Notes: generated from the letters alone by a model not told the origin. Positions 11,012 to 22,004 are shown, counted from the first letter of the stretch. The stretch is DNA of 64,000 nt from Coptis chinensis (GCA_015680905.1 CM027380.1:35394001-35458000); one strand, 5' to 3'. Program-made: numbers and translations.

Positions 11012-11752
11012 TTATGGATCATTCCATAAATAAATATCACAGACAACATATCCAAACACAATCAAGCACCAAGATTTCCTATGACGCAACCTAGTAAAAT
11101 GAAAGAGAAGTCGGATAACCCTATTACTTAACCTAGCATGCACCTTCTTTTTCATTTTTGAACGAGAGGGTGTCCTAGTGAATAAGTGTGGAAGAGTGAA
11201 TGGTTGTGGAGAATATGGTGGATATGGGTAAGTTGTAGAAGGAAAGCATGGAAAAAATGAGGATGTGGGTTTAGCACAAAACTCATTCATAGTGTAGGTA
11301 GGGACTGTCTCCAGTCTGAAAATGAAGGTGTCAAACGCTTTTGTCTTCTGAAGTATTTGTTTACTAGGTGGATATAAAAACTTATGAAGAACAGAAGAAA
11401 CAAAAGGATCGAGTGCAAACTCGAGATTCCTTTGAAAGGGTGGAAGGAGGGAAGTCGAGGTGGGTGTTGTGGAAAGTAGTTCTTGATAGGGTGAATTATC
11501 ACCTGCTCTAAGAAACTCATCGAATTGCTCATCTTGATTGGTCATATCCTCGTTACTATGATAGTCCTCTACATCTTTGAGGAAGTCATCTATCTCATCC
11601 TCATCCGTAATATGTGTATCGACTAGTGTAGGGATGGAAATGCTGGAGTCTGAACTTCCAAAGGAAAGAAATTTGGGCATATGATTATTAGGGAACGTGT
11701 TGTTGAAATAATCTCGAGCAAAGCTCTCGATCATGCTAACCTCTCCATCCAT
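11012..11752 (-). CDS. Element A basic-tail protein (246 codons open), conserved in A-D
   Basis: Follows the protease directly, where reverse transcriptase would be expected in an Athila element. It has an acidic N-terminal half (residues about 40-85, TDEDEIDDFLKDVEDYHSNE), a central Pro/Ser stretch (LLPPFQRNLEFALD), a Pro/Tyr patch (TYPYPPYSPQPF) and a basic tail (KMKKKVHARL...RLRHRKSWCLIVFGY...WNDP). B, C and D keep the same order of patches. No enzymatic motif is visible. The tail could bind nucleic acid or be a localisation signal (inference). It belongs to a fossil element. Confidence 0.55.
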   Translation of the reverse strand: MDGEVSMIESFARDYFNNTFPNNHMPKFLSFGSSDSSISIPTLVDTHITDEDEIDDFLKDVEDYHSNEDMTNQDEQFDEFLRAGDNSPYQELLSTTPTSTSLLPPFQRNLEFALDPFVSSVLHKFLYPPSKQILQKTKAFDTFIFRLETVPTYTMNEFCAKPTSSFFPCFPSTTYPYPPYSPQPFTLPHLFTRTPSRSKMKKKVHARLSNRVIRLLFHFTRLRHRKSWCLIVFGYVVCDIYLWNDP

Positions 11753-11767
11753 AGACGAATCGGGTAA

Positions 11768-13219
11768 CTATGTCTTTGTTTTAAAAACATTGACTTCAAC
11801 AGCAAGATGGCCAAAAGACATGGACATTGAACCATTGCGGCAATTAATGAGCGCATTGGCAGTTGCCAGAAAAGGACGCCCTAAGATGATCGGGACAGAG
11901 TCGTTAATGACTTTTGTATCGAGGATGACAAAATCAGCCGGATAGTAAAAATCCTGAATTTTTAACAGAACATTTTCGACGACACCCTTATGATACTTAA
12001 TAGACCGATCAGCTAATTGCAACGTCATTTTAGTAGGTTGCATCTCGTCTAGACCTATTTGTCTATACAAATAAAACGGGAGTAAGTTAACACTAGCCCC
12101 CAAGTCTAATAACGCGGTCGTCGTATAAGAATCTCCTAAAGTGCATTGTACAGTAGGACGACCAGGGTCCTTAACAATTCCATTATGTTCAGATAGAGTT
12201 GGGAATTGTTTTGTTAAAAAGGCGTCTTTTGGTATATTGGTCTTACGCCTAGTAGTACACAATTCCTTAAGAAACTTAGCATGGTGTGGTAGCTTTTTAA
12301 TAGCTTCGAGGAAGGGAAGGTTTATAGTTAGATTCTTGAAAACATCCCTAATCTCCTCATAATTTGTATCCCTAGTTAACACGGCTAATTTTTGTGGAAA
12401 CGGTGGTTTCTGTCTATATTTAGCAATGGTATCACCTGGATGTTTAACCGTGGCTTTCTGTTTCTTTGGTTGTGTTGTAACTGGTACCTCTACAGTGGTA
12501 GGCTCTTCAGTTTCTATTTCACTATCTAGTAAAATAGCAGGTGTAGGGGCAACTGGTGGGGTAACTATAGGCGTAGTTACTTTGTTATCAACCACTCTGC
12601 CAGAACGGAGAGTGGTGATGGCCTTTAGCTCACCTACATTTTCATATTCATTACTAGTATTATCGGTTACCTCAAAGGTTGTATTTGTTGTTTTAGGATT
12701 AGGTATTTCGTGACTTGGAAACACACCTTTGGGTTGGGCTTTATCTTGAGCCAACTGTTGGGTTAAATTATTAACGGATTGTAGAAGATGTTGGTTAGAT
12801 TGAGCCATGGTTTGGAAAAGTTTTTGGCTTACTTGTATGAAGGTGTCAAGACGATCCGGTTGTGTGGGTGTAGTAGTCACGGGTGGTGTGACTGGAACTA
12901 TTTCTCGTGAATTATTTATGGGTGGATTTTGATAGTTATTATTTACCGGAACGATACCTCTATTAGCATTATAATTATTATAACTACCTTGACTTTGTGC
13001 TTGACCTTGTCGAGGTTGCACTTGGTTGTTATAATTATTAAAATTACCCTGACCCTGTCCTTGTCGTGGTGGAGCTTGGTTAAAACTTTGTGTTGGCCTA
13101 ACATATTGATTATTGTACCCTGGAGGTGTGACGTGTTGGTTATTTCTCCAACCGAAGTTGGGATTTTGTCTCCAAGGGGCGTTAGGTTCACTATTAATGG
13201 AACAAGCCTTCATAGGCAA
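11768..13219 (-). CDS. Element A gag C-terminal part and aspartic protease (483 codons open)
   Basis: One long minus-strand open stretch. It starts in a Gln/Asn-rich nucleocapsid-like region (residues about 15-110, repeated GQGQGNFNNYNNQVQPRQG), passes through GVFPSHEIPNPK...LKAITTLRSGR, the Athila-type end of gag, then PFLEAIKKLPHHAKFLKEL and a retropepsin domain at about residues 345-470: DPGRPTVQCTLG, the active-site loop LLDLGASVNLLP, DFVILDT and ILGRPFLATANA. These match the gag-protease junction of Athila-lineage Ty3 elements, where DLGAS replaces D-T/S-G. The protease would mature gag in virus-like particles. The frame stops shortly after the protease, with no polymerase following. Confidence 0.85.
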   Translation of the reverse strand: MPMKACSINSEPNAPWRQNPNFGWRNNQHVTPPGYNNQYVRPTQSFNQAPPRQGQGQGNFNNYNNQVQPRQGQAQSQGSYNNYNANRGIVPVNNNYQNPPINNSREIVPVTPPVTTTPTQPDRLDTFIQVSQKLFQTMAQSNQHLLQSVNNLTQQLAQDKAQPKGVFPSHEIPNPKTTNTTFEVTDNTSNEYENVGELKAITTLRSGRVVDNKVTTPIVTPPVAPTPAILLDSEIETEEPTTVEVPVTTQPKKQKATVKHPGDTIAKYRQKPPFPQKLAVLTRDTNYEEIRDVFKNLTINLPFLEAIKKLPHHAKFLKELCTTRRKTNIPKDAFLTKQFPTLSEHNGIVKDPGRPTVQCTLGDSYTTTALLDLGASVNLLPFYLYRQIGLDEMQPTKMTLQLADRSIKYHKGVVENVLLKIQDFYYPADFVILDTKVINDSVPIILGRPFLATANALINCRNGSMSMSFGHLAVEVNVFKTKT

Positions 13220-13227
13220 TAGGGGCG

Positions 13228-14140
13228 AGTAAGTCGGGATACTTAGGGCTCCAACAGAAAACTACATGGATTTGAATTTACATTCATGACGGGGATAGGC
13301 TTTTGTTGAACGTAAATGGCCTCTACCTTTTTAGTGAGTGATTCGATTAGAGTTTTAAGCTCGAATCGTGTTTAATTTCAAACATACCGGGCGGCTTTAA
13401 CTGTATTTGATGAACTAGCGGAGCGTGGATATCATAACTACCCCCAGTTGTTATTTAAACTTAGTTTGATCCTAAAAATTTATAAGCCTCCAAGGATCCT
13501 TTGCTTAAGAAACTACCCCCATTCATTATGTTTAGGACTTCTTTATGGTGGTGTAGAAGTCCTTTGAAAAGGCACACGAACTAACGTGTCTTTTCGCTAA
13601 GTTATGATGTGGACACTCTATAAGGAGATCGGTGAAACGATTCCAAGCCTCTGAAAATGATTCATGAGGATTTTTGTCGAAAAGAAATGAATCTTGGAAA
13701 GCATCTCATCCGTCTTTAGGGGTGGGTAAAATGTTCCATAAACAAATGAACAAGTTTAGCCCACGAGTCCACGAATTAGGCGTTTGGGCGATTAACCAAG
13801 ACGCCTCCTTATCGGCTAAGGTGAAAGGGAATACCCCGAGTTTAATTTGTTCCGCACCAACCGTAGGATGGTGGAATGTTGTTAGGACTTGTTCAATCCT
13901 ACGCGTGTCTTGATAAGGTTTTTCATGGTCTAATCCATGAAAAACGGGTAACAAATTAAAATATTTGGGGATTCGAAATCCCCACCGGGTCTACTAGAAC
14001 GATGCAAGATTTGGGGCTATCGCCAAGGCTTTGTAGAAGTCGAGAGAGGAGTCTCTTCTTCGCCGGGCATTGTGTCGTGATGTGTGTGAATTAGTAGCTA
14101 GAGGTGTAGTGGGTGGTATACTAGATAGACTTGTTTGTTG
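13228..14140 (-). pseudogene. Element A gag, capsid region (fossil)
   Basis: Minus-strand homology to the capsid part of gag in B, C and D: LPVFHGLDHEKPYQ...RIEQVLTTFHHP...VFPFTLADKEASWLIAQTPN, then ESFSEAW, DTLVRAFF and SKGALEAY-type segments down to a Cys-containing piece near 13,250. The FHGL...FPF.L.DKA..W pattern is typical of the gag capsid domain in Athila/Tat elements. It is broken and therefore a fossil. Confidence 0.75.
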
Positions 14141-14429
14141 ACGTTATTGTGTAATTACGTTCATGTTTTGTTCGCCGGACCTTAATCTCATACAAGGCTA
14201 AAACCAAACTTAGCTAAACACATCAACACTCCAAACAATTCTGATATACTAGTATAAAAACCTCTAACGAGAGATCGCGAGGTGTGGAAGAAAGGAATAC
14301 CTGATTAGGTCCTTGCTTCGCTTATGAATAGCGTCTTGTTTACGCGTGTTCAGTGTATATAACAAGTTAAAACACTAAAAAACTTGAAAAATCAAAGTTC
14401 GAATCAAAACTGTAGAATTCCGGAAAAAT

Positions 14430-14585
14430 TAGCAAAGGGCGCGGCGCGGGTGCGCTCTCATAGGGCGCGGTCGCGCTCCGTGTAATTTTCAAATTACAGT
14501 GTTTTTAGGGCGGGTCGCGCTCGTGTTCCAGGCTATAGGGTGCAGGTGCGCTCCTTATAGGCGCGGTCGCGCTCATTGTATTTTT
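14430..14585 (-). repeat. Element A leader, GC-rich short repeats
   Basis: Several copies of (G)GGCGCGG(G)TCGCGCTC in otherwise AT-rich DNA between the primer site and gag. Equivalent repeats are in the leaders of B (18,620-18,725) and C (47,710-47,930). They may form structured RNA for dimerisation or packaging (inference). Confidence 0.7.
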
Positions 14586-14704
14586 GTCAAGAACTTTTCA
14601 ACGCTGAATCGGAAAACCACAGTATGATTCAAACAAGGGTGGGTGGGTGAAAATGGGACTTTAAGAAAAGTACTTACACTACGAAAAACAATGCGAAAGT
14701 GAAA

Positions 14705-14724
14705 CTAAGATGGCAGCGGTGCCA
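14705..14724 (-). promoter_or_regulatory. Element A primer-binding site
   Basis: Minus-strand TGGCACCGCTGCCATCTTAG, two bases after the 5' LTR end. The TGGCrCCGCTGCC start is shared by all five family members. Confidence 0.85.
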
Positions 14725-14726
14725 TT

Positions 14727-16249
14727 TGATATATGATAAAATGAAATAGTTTACCTACGAAATGAACGATGAACTCAAAACGTAACTAAACTAAAACTAA
14801 TTTATGTGCCTATGATTATCAAAGATTCTACTCTCAATCCTATGAGATATAGTGGAGTAGATGATTCGTTCCACTCCTAGTCCTTCCGCATGCTGTGTTT
14901 TCTAGTCTAATTACTCTACTCTAAGTCTAATGAGAGATTTACGAAGTGTCAACTAGACTACGATGCAACTACTCACAAGATGCAACTAGTCGGTTATCAA
15001 AATAACTATGGGAATGCTACGTTGATTCGATTATAAGGAGTTAGAGGGGGATTGATTCCACCTTAACTCAACTTAATCCTATTAACGGCGAATCGTCAAA
15101 TCATCAAATTGAATCGCCCATGAACAATTGGTTCTTCCTAATCCCTAATTACACATGGCATTCCTACCAATTCATAACTAGCATGTGAACGATTAAACCC
15201 ATTCTCATGGTGAACTAATCGTTTCTAGAGTGGAAAGGAAATTACGACGACTTCTACGATAATCGAATCAAGCTTTCATCAAGGCTTCTCAACCCCTCTA
15301 ATGGAGGTTTAGCCGAGAATCATTACTGTAATCATTTCGATTAAATTTAAACTAAACATGATATAAAAAATTAAAATTTACTAATCTAAATTAAACAATA
15401 ATTAAAATCTAATTAATAACTAAGAATTGAATAACAAGTAATAAATGAAATCAGATCTAACACAAATGTAAATGACAAGAATCGAAATTAACAAACTAGC
15501 TATTTTATTAATCAAACTAATTAAGAGTAATAATTCTAAGAGTTTAATCTAAAACAAGAATTGGATTTGAAACTAAACTTAATTAAAACAATTAAATCTA
15601 GATCTAGAAGTTATTCTAATGGCTACTTTCTATTTTAAGCTACTTTCTATCTACCATTCTCTACTAAAAAATCTACCATTAACAAAGAGATAAGCTTTGG
15701 TTTTTATACTTTCAGATCCAAAAATCATGCATGGGCTTGGAGCCATGTTTTGGGCCAGAGAATCAGGCCCAAAGCCCAATTCTTTCAGTCCAAAAAGGCC
15801 TCTTCAGCTGCAGTTGGCTTCAACAGACTTTTCATCCACTTCTGCTCCTCTGATTGGATCATGGCTTAGAACCTTGGAAATCTCTTTCCGAGCCGGTCGT
15901 TTTGACATAAGGTAGGCCCCATTCCGAGGTCTGAGTCCAAAGATATGGCCTTCGAAAGTTCTCACGACTTTGTGTCTTTGTTTACGCTTCTCGCGTCGAC
16001 TTTTTAGCTTTTGACCGGGATTTAGAAAGGCTTTGTCTTCTTGAATCTTGGCCTTTAATCACGGAACTCCTTAGTAACCGACCTTTGCTCCTTTATTTCG
16101 CTAAAGTGGCACATTTCTGCACATAATGGACTTTGAAACCTGAAATGCATAAAAACACGTGTCGGTGTTAACTCTTAATTATTACTCACATAATTGGTCT
16201 AATAGTATGACTGTTACAGGGTTAAAACTACAGTTTTGGGCTCTTATCA
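14727..16249 (-). repeat. Element A 5' LTR (1,523 bp)
   Basis: On plus TGATATATGATAAAATG...GGGCTCTTATCA, followed by the target copy ACAAG at 16,250-16,254. Almost equal in length to the 3' LTR. Confidence 0.9.
15699..15712 (-). promoter_or_regulatory. LTR TATA box
   Basis: Minus-strand CTGAAAGTATAAAAACCAAA. The same GTATAAAAAC(C/A)AAAGCTT stands in the LTRs at about 4,642 (minus), 17,216, 24,706 and 36,411 (plus), in the position expected of the LTR promoter. Confidence 0.65.
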
Positions 16250-16254
16250 ACAAG

Positions 16255-16721
16255 CTCATAATGCTAGAGAGAGAATGAGTAAAGTGGAGGATATGTAGTT
16301 ATAACTTGAGATTAATGAGCCACATTAATGACCCAATACCTCATTAATGAGGCTATGAATCACAAAGAATAGAGAATAATAGAATTAGAATTTAAAGCAC
16401 ACCTTGTGAACAAGCTTCAAATCCAAAAGATCTGGTTGGAGGAAAACTTTATGAACTTTTAAGTTAGAAAATAAGTTGCCCTTGGGACGCGTGCAAACAA
16501 TAATTGAGAAGAACTGAACAAGAACAAACCAAATACTAGGTTGAATTTTCAAATACTAGGTTGATCAATCCAAAGTCAGAACTAGGGAATATCTCCCATG
16601 CATTTAATGCATGGAAGTGAGGTGTCATGTAGGGGTACAATGAGAATTTCAGTTCCTACAGGTTAAATGGGTAATTTCACTTTAATTTTGAATATTTTTT
16701 GGTTTTTATTTAATGGACAAT
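16255..16721. other. Gap between elements A and B, no feature seen
   Basis: 467 bp of AT-rich sequence flanked by the right target copy of A and the left target copy of B. It includes a direct repeat of AAATACTAGGTTGA around 16,530-16,565. No open frame or RNA gene was recognised. Confidence 0.6.
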
Positions 16722-16726
16722 ATAGA

Positions 16727-17786
16727 TGATAAGAGCCCAAAACTGTAGTTTTAACCCCTTAACAATCGTACTTTTAGACCAATTATGTGAATAATAAGTA
16801 GACCAATTATGAGCCACTTTAGCGAGATAAAGGAGCAAAGGTCGGTTGCTAAGGAGTTCTATGATTAAAGGCCAATTTTCAAGAAGACAAAGCCTTTGTA
16901 AAGCCCGGTCAAAAGCTGAAAAGTCAAAGTCCACGCGGGCAGAAACAGTGCACAAAGTCAGCAGAACTTCCGAAGAGCATATCTTTGGACTCAGACCTCG
17001 GAATTGGGCCTACCTTATGTCAAAACGACCGGCTCGAAAAGAGATTTTCAATGGTCTAAGCCTTGGCCTAATCAGAGGGGTAAAAGTGGATGAAACATCT
17101 GTTGAAGCCAACTACAGCTGAAAAGCTCATTTTGGACTAAAGAAATTGGGTTTTGGGCCCGATTTTCCGGCCCAAAACATGGCTCCAAGCCCATGCACGA
17201 TTTTTGGATCTGAAAGTATAAAAACAAAAGCTTGACTCTTTGTTAATGGCAGTTAGGTTAGGAAGCTAATGTTAATGGAGTTTAGGGTTAGAAAAATATA
17301 GATCTAGATTAGTTTTTAGATCTAAATCTAGTTTTTTTACATTCATTCAATTAGTTAGTTTAAAATCATATTTTAGTTTTTAGAATAAAGTATTAGTTCT
17401 TCATTTCAATTTAGATTATTGTTTAAATTCTTATTTAGATTTAGTTGTCTTAAATTCACAATTAGTTATTCATAATCTTAGTTCTAAATTAGTTTTAATT
17501 TCAGTTTAATTTAATTATGTCTTATTGTTATTATTGTTCTTGTGTTGGGAATGGTAGTATAGAAATTTCACATCAAATCATTACTCTCACCATTGTTCCT
17601 TTTGGGTTTGATTAGTTGAATTCGATTTAAGTCTAGAGGTTTAAGAGTGGACAAATCCTTACTCATTATATTGCATGATTATGTTTTGAGAGTAAGAAGA
17701 ATTGATTTAAACGTAAGAACGGTAGGATTACGTATTAGTGTTGTTAACATTAATATTTAGGATTCTATTATTTTTATCGTTTATCA
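16727..17786 (+). repeat. Element B 5' LTR (1,060 bp)
   Basis: TGATAAGAGCCCAAAACTG...CGTTTATCA, preceded by the target copy ATAGA and followed by AA and the primer site. Slightly shorter than its partner. Confidence 0.9.
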
Positions 17787-17788
17787 AA

Positions 17789-17808
17789 TGGCGCCGCTAC
17801 CATCTTAA
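17789..17808 (+). promoter_or_regulatory. Element B primer-binding site
   Basis: TGGCGCCGCTACCATCTTAA, two bases after the 5' LTR end. Confidence 0.85.
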
Positions 17809-17939
17809 TCTCGTTCTAGACAAGAATTCAATTGCTTGAATCCAAGGGGCAATCCCCCATTCCCTACCCACCCACCCTTTTAATTTTTCATTCTTATTTC
17901 TTGAATTTTCGGAACTGTTCATTGTCTTAGGCATAGTGG

Positions 17940-18725
17940 CTGCGGATTTACAGAGAAAAACACTGCGGTGAAGGTATTTCTAAATTTTTGAAAATTCTGA
18001 AAATTTTCATACATAATATTTAATATGCTTTTGATTTACTGGAATATTTTCAGATTTTTCAAAGTTGGTTTACCTTGTGAAAAAAATACGATCTTTACAG
18101 TGCTGCATTTCAGTTTTCACACCGTATGTTCTTGAAAAACAGACGAGTAAGGTTACTTAGGGAGTTCTAAAAATTCTATAATTTTTACAGGAGTATCTAT
18201 CCTAAGTCAGGAATTTGTAGTAAAAATTTGACGAGTTTTTGATTTGTTTTGACCACCTAAATAATAGAGTGTTTCCAGTGTGTTTCTGCAGTGTTGCAAA
18301 CACTTAATATCTGGAACACCAGCCGATAAGGAGAGGTTGTAGAACTCCAATTGCTCTAAAAATTTTATAGGAACAAGTAGGATCTGTCAGGAGTCTCCAG
18401 TAAAATTTGGCAATTTTTGGCTTTGTTTTGATGGGTTAACCATTCGGTTGTTTGTATTGTATCAGAAAACTGTTTTGCAAACTTTGCAGGGCAGTAGAGG
18501 GACTTTCATAGCTCCGATTGATCTGAAATTTTCTAGGCTACTTGATAGATGCCTTCGCAAATTACTGTAAAAATTTCAAATTTTTGGAGTACGATAAAAA
18601 GCCTAAAACACGAAAACCCTGAAGCGCGACCCGTGCCCAAACCGAGCGCGACCGCGCCCAAAACACTGGACATTCGAAAACCCTGAGCACACCTGCGCCC
18701 AAACAGAGGGCACCCGCGCCCTCGA
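17940..18725 (+). repeat. Element B leader: diverged 170-180-bp repeats and a GC-rich block
   Basis: Three diverged tandem units (starting near 18,160, 18,344 and 18,508) share the order 'ctcc-att--tctaaaattTTaTAGG...aGtAAAAatTT...TTTTTGG-tttg'. They are followed at 18,620-18,725 by GC-rich pieces (GAGCGCGACCGCGCCC and similar). The same arrangement is at 47,710-48,480 in element C. Confidence 0.65.
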
Positions 18726-18999
18726 AGGAAAATTCAGCATGAACAGCCCAATTTTCACAGGTTACTTCAAATTTCTATTTCTTCAAGTTATTCAGTGTTT
18801 CTAACTTGTTAAATACACTGAGATTGCGTATACAAGACGTTATTCAAACACGTAGCAAGGAGGCATTCAGGTACTCCTTCTTCCACTCCTCGCCTCTTCT
18901 GTCAGAGGAGTTTTAATTTTAGTATAATCAGTCTTGTTTTTCATAGAAATAAATACAACACGCCTATCTAGAATTTCACACACTACACTTGCATCAATG

Positions 19000-20310
19000 G
19001 CTAAAGAACAAGAGACTCCTCTCTCTGATTTTTATAAAGCCTTAAACGATGGCCCTAAGTCGTGCATCGTTCTTGCAGACCTAGTGGGGGATTTTTGAAT
19101 CCCCCCTAATATATTTAACTTGTTACCGATTTTTCATGGTTTAGACCATGAGAAGCCTTACCAGCACATGTATAGGATAGACCAAGTTCTCACTACATTC
19201 CATCATCCTAGCATAAGTCCAGATCAAGTTAAACTTAGGGTGTTTCCTTTCACCCTAGCCGACAAGGTGGCATCTTGGTTAACTGCCCAAACGCCAAACT
19301 CTATGGACTCATGGGCTCAACTTGTTCAATTGTTCATGGAACAGTTTTACCCACCACTGAAGACAGATGAAATGCTTCACAAGATTCATTTCTTCAGCCA
19401 TAATCCTCATGAATCCTTTTCAGAGGCCTGGAATCGTTTCATCGATCTTCTCATTGAATGCCCAAGATCATAATCTTGCGAAAGACACGCTTGTTCGTGC
19501 TTTCTTCAAGGGGCTTTCACATTATCATAAGGAGGTTCTAGATATCATGACTGGGTGTAGTTTTCTTAGTAAAGGAGCCTTGGAGGCTTATAAATTCTTA
19601 GAAGATCAATCTAAGAAGAACAACAATTAGGGGAGGTAACGATTCCTCCCGCTCCTCTCCTTCTTCTCTTGAGGTTAAACATGATCCCGAGCTTAAAACT
19701 CTTATAGATGCCCTCACTAAAAAGGTAGATGCCATCTCTATTCAACAACAACCCACTCCAGTCATGAACATTAACTCTACTCGTTGTAATGTCTGTTGTA
19801 GTCTTGAGTATTTCGACTTCTATTGTCCTCTTGTCTATGCACAAATACCACCACAACCATCACACTTCAACCAGTTAACTAAACATCAAGGACAAGGAAA
19901 CTTAGGTGACCAGAATAGAAGTTTAGTACCCATAACCCAGAACTATCAACATCAAGACATGAACGCTCAACAAGCTTTAATTCCAATACAACCATCTACA
20001 GACAAAGTTGTAGTGACCTTGTTGGAGAAACAAAATCAAATTATGCAACAAAACTCCAACTTGATGAAAGATCAGCATGATCAAAACTCTAATATGATGA
20101 AACAAACGATGCAAATGATGCAGTCTTTGTGCCAAAAGGTTATTGACATGTCTTCTAACCAAAATAATAACCAAACCGGCGTGTTTCCAAGTCAAGCAGC
20201 ACCTAATCCTAAGTCAACAAACACCGCCTTTGAAATAAATAGTATTTACTGTAATGGTAATATAAACTAAGGGGACCTACAGGCAGTCACTACCCTTCGT
20301 TCAGGGAGAG
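19000..20310 (+). pseudogene. Element B gag (fossil)
   Basis: Plus-strand capsid homology with the same blocks as the A, C and D copies: LPIFHGLDHEKPYQHMYRID, VFPFTLADKVASWLTAQTPN, DEMLHKIHFF, ESFSEAWNRF, DTLVRAFFKGLSHYHKEVLD and LSKGALEAYKFLEDQSKK. A Cys-containing piece, a Gln/Met-rich region and GVFPSQAAPNPKSTNTAFE follow, the last being the Athila-type gag C-terminus. Gag would form the particle. The copy is broken. Confidence 0.8.
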
Positions 20311-20324
20311 TAGTTCATAACCAA

Positions 20325-21235
20325 GTGACTATGCCTAAAGATTACCCGCAAACTAAAAATGATACCATACCAAATACTATAATAGAAACTGAAGACCCTA
20401 CAACTGTAGAAGTACCAGTTAAACCACAACCAAAAGAGAAAACATTACAAGACCCAATAATAGAAAGTGAAGACCCTACACCTGTGGAGGTTCCAATATG
20501 GACACCTAGCTGGAAAACAGATAGAGATAAAGCAAAGACTAATAAAACTTTTATCCCTTTTGCTAAAAATAGCGATAAAGCACCATATCCCCAAAGACTA
20601 GTTGTGTTTAAAAATGATGAGAATTTTGATGAGATTAGGGAAGTGTTTAAAAATTTGACTATAAACCTACCTTTTCTAGAAGCTATAAAAAGTCTACCTG
20701 AACACGCTAAGTTTCTAAAAGAGTTGTGCACCAAGAAGAGGAAAACCAACATACCCCACGAAGCATTCTTAACTGAATAATATATTTCTTTATCTGAACA
20801 TAACAGAATTGTTAAGTTAAGTACAAGGACCCCGGTCGCCCCATCAGACAATGCACCTTAGGTGATACCTTCATAACAACTGCTTTATTAGACACGGGGC
20901 TTGTGTTAACTTACTCCCTTTTTATTTATATAAACAACTAGGTCTAACAAAACTTCAACCAACCAAAATGACTTTTGCAGTTAGCCGATCATTCTATTAA
21001 GTATCCCAAGGGTGTAGTTGAAAATATTCTCGTTAAAGTTCAGGATTTTTACTATCCAAATTTACTTTGTTATTCTTGACACGAAAGTGCTCATGATTCC
21101 ATTCCCATCATCTTAGGAATGCCCTTTCTTGGCAACCGCCAATGCCCAAATCAATTGTCGGGATGGCTCAATGACTCTTTCTTTTGGAAATCTTTCTGTA
21201 GAAGTTAACATGTTTAGACAAAAACAGGGACAACT
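20325..21235 (+). pseudogene. Element B protease region (fossil)
   Basis: Contains the acidic linker (IETEDPTTVEVPV, present twice in related form), YPQRLVVFKNDENFDEIREV, NLPFLEAIKSLPEHAKFLKE, and retropepsin remnants including LADHS, KYPKGVVENILVKVQ and NAQINCRDGSMTLSF. It is clearly homologous to 11,768-12,400 in A and 45,183-45,940 in C. The copy is broken. Confidence 0.75.
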
Positions 21236-22004
21236 AGGTTTGCCTATAGAAGGGAAAGTGAAGTCCATTGAGAGTTTTGTACCTCACATTAGTGCGGCTG
21301 ACACTTTAGTCCCCACACTAGTAGATACCCCTCTTATGGAAGAAGACAAGGATCACAATTTCTACTCCCTAGACATAGATAACATCAATGAGGATTTCCT
21401 TCTACTCTTTTGCAACCCTTCTTTGCCGCCTTGCGAGTTCTCTCCTATTGAAATCCATTCATCTCTTGATGCCATGACGGAAGAAGAATTTTTCGCCCTC
21501 TATCCCAGTGATTCTTCTTACCCACCTATTGAGGAATGTCTTGCATATCTCAAGGCCTCTGATGATATAGACCTAAGAACACTAGTTGAACACCATTCAC
21601 CCACCTCACATCCTCATGTCACTCATTCACCTTCCATCACGAATGTTCCTTGCCCTCTACCTTTTCAAAGAACCATTGAGTTTGTACTTGACCTTGGCAT
21701 TTCTCTTATGCTTCATAACTATCTAAAACCAACTGGTGAAGAAGTAACACCCAAGGACAAGCCACCTGACACATTTTCATTTTTTCCATTTTTTCCTTCT
21801 CAAAATTATCTACATCCTACGTATCTTCCACAACCATCAATTTTCTCACGTTCATTTACTTGGCATCCCCTTCGTAAGAGGACAAAGAAGAAATTGTATG
21901 CTCAATTAGGTTTTAGATCTATAAGGCTTTGCTCTCATTCCACTAAGCTACGTCATAGGAAATTTTGGTGCTTAATTCTGTTTGGATGGTGCATTCCATG
22001 TTAA
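21129..22004 (+). CDS. Element B protease end and basic-tail protein (291 codons open)
   Basis: Begins in the last strand of the protease domain (NAQINCRDGSMTLSFGNLSV), then runs through an acidic part (LMEEDKDHNFYSLDIDNINED), CPLPFQRTIEFVLDLG, and a Pro/Tyr patch (YLHPTYLPQPS), and ends in the basic tail (RKRTKKKLYAQL...KLRHRKFWCLILFGW). It is the best-preserved member of the conserved post-protease protein, with the same patch order in A, C and D. No RT motif is present. Function is unknown; the tail could bind nucleic acid (inference). Confidence 0.6.
   Translation: MATANAQINCRDGSMTLSFGNLSVEVNMFRQKQGQLGLPIEGKVKSIESFVPHISAADTLVPTLVDTPLMEEDKDHNFYSLDIDNINEDFLLLFCNPSLPPCEFSPIEIHSSLDAMTEEEFFALYPSDSSYPPIEECLAYLKASDDIDLRTLVEHHSPTSHPHVTHSPSITNVPCPLPFQRTIEFVLDLGISLMLHNYLKPTGEEVTPKDKPPDTFSFFPFFPSQNYLHPTYLPQPSIFSRSFTWHPLRKRTKKKLYAQLGFRSIRLCSHSTKLRHRKFWCLILFGWCIPC

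Larger units (their letters stand above)
3664..16249 (-). mobile_element. Element A: Athila-like gag-protease LTR retroelement (fossil)
   Basis: A 12.6-kb LTR element on the minus strand. It has LTRs at both ends, a primer site next to the right LTR, a polypurine tract next to the left LTR, and a perfect 5-bp target duplication ACAAG (3,659-3,663 and 16,250-16,254). In element order it carries a GC-rich leader, gag, aspartic protease, a short basic-tail protein, an internal polypurine tract, an optional accessory region (6,850-10,560), and a 3' non-coding region. No reverse transcriptase, RNase H or integrase was found. The two LTRs differ by roughly a few percent by eye, so the insertion is fairly young. 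Several breaks in gag and the accessory genes make it a fossil. Confidence 0.85.

Noticed and set aside
20342-20851. 169-codon minus-strand frame in element B
   Set aside because: Antisense shadow of the protease/linker region. The same shadow appears at 45,722-46,216 over element C, because composition, not function, keeps it open.
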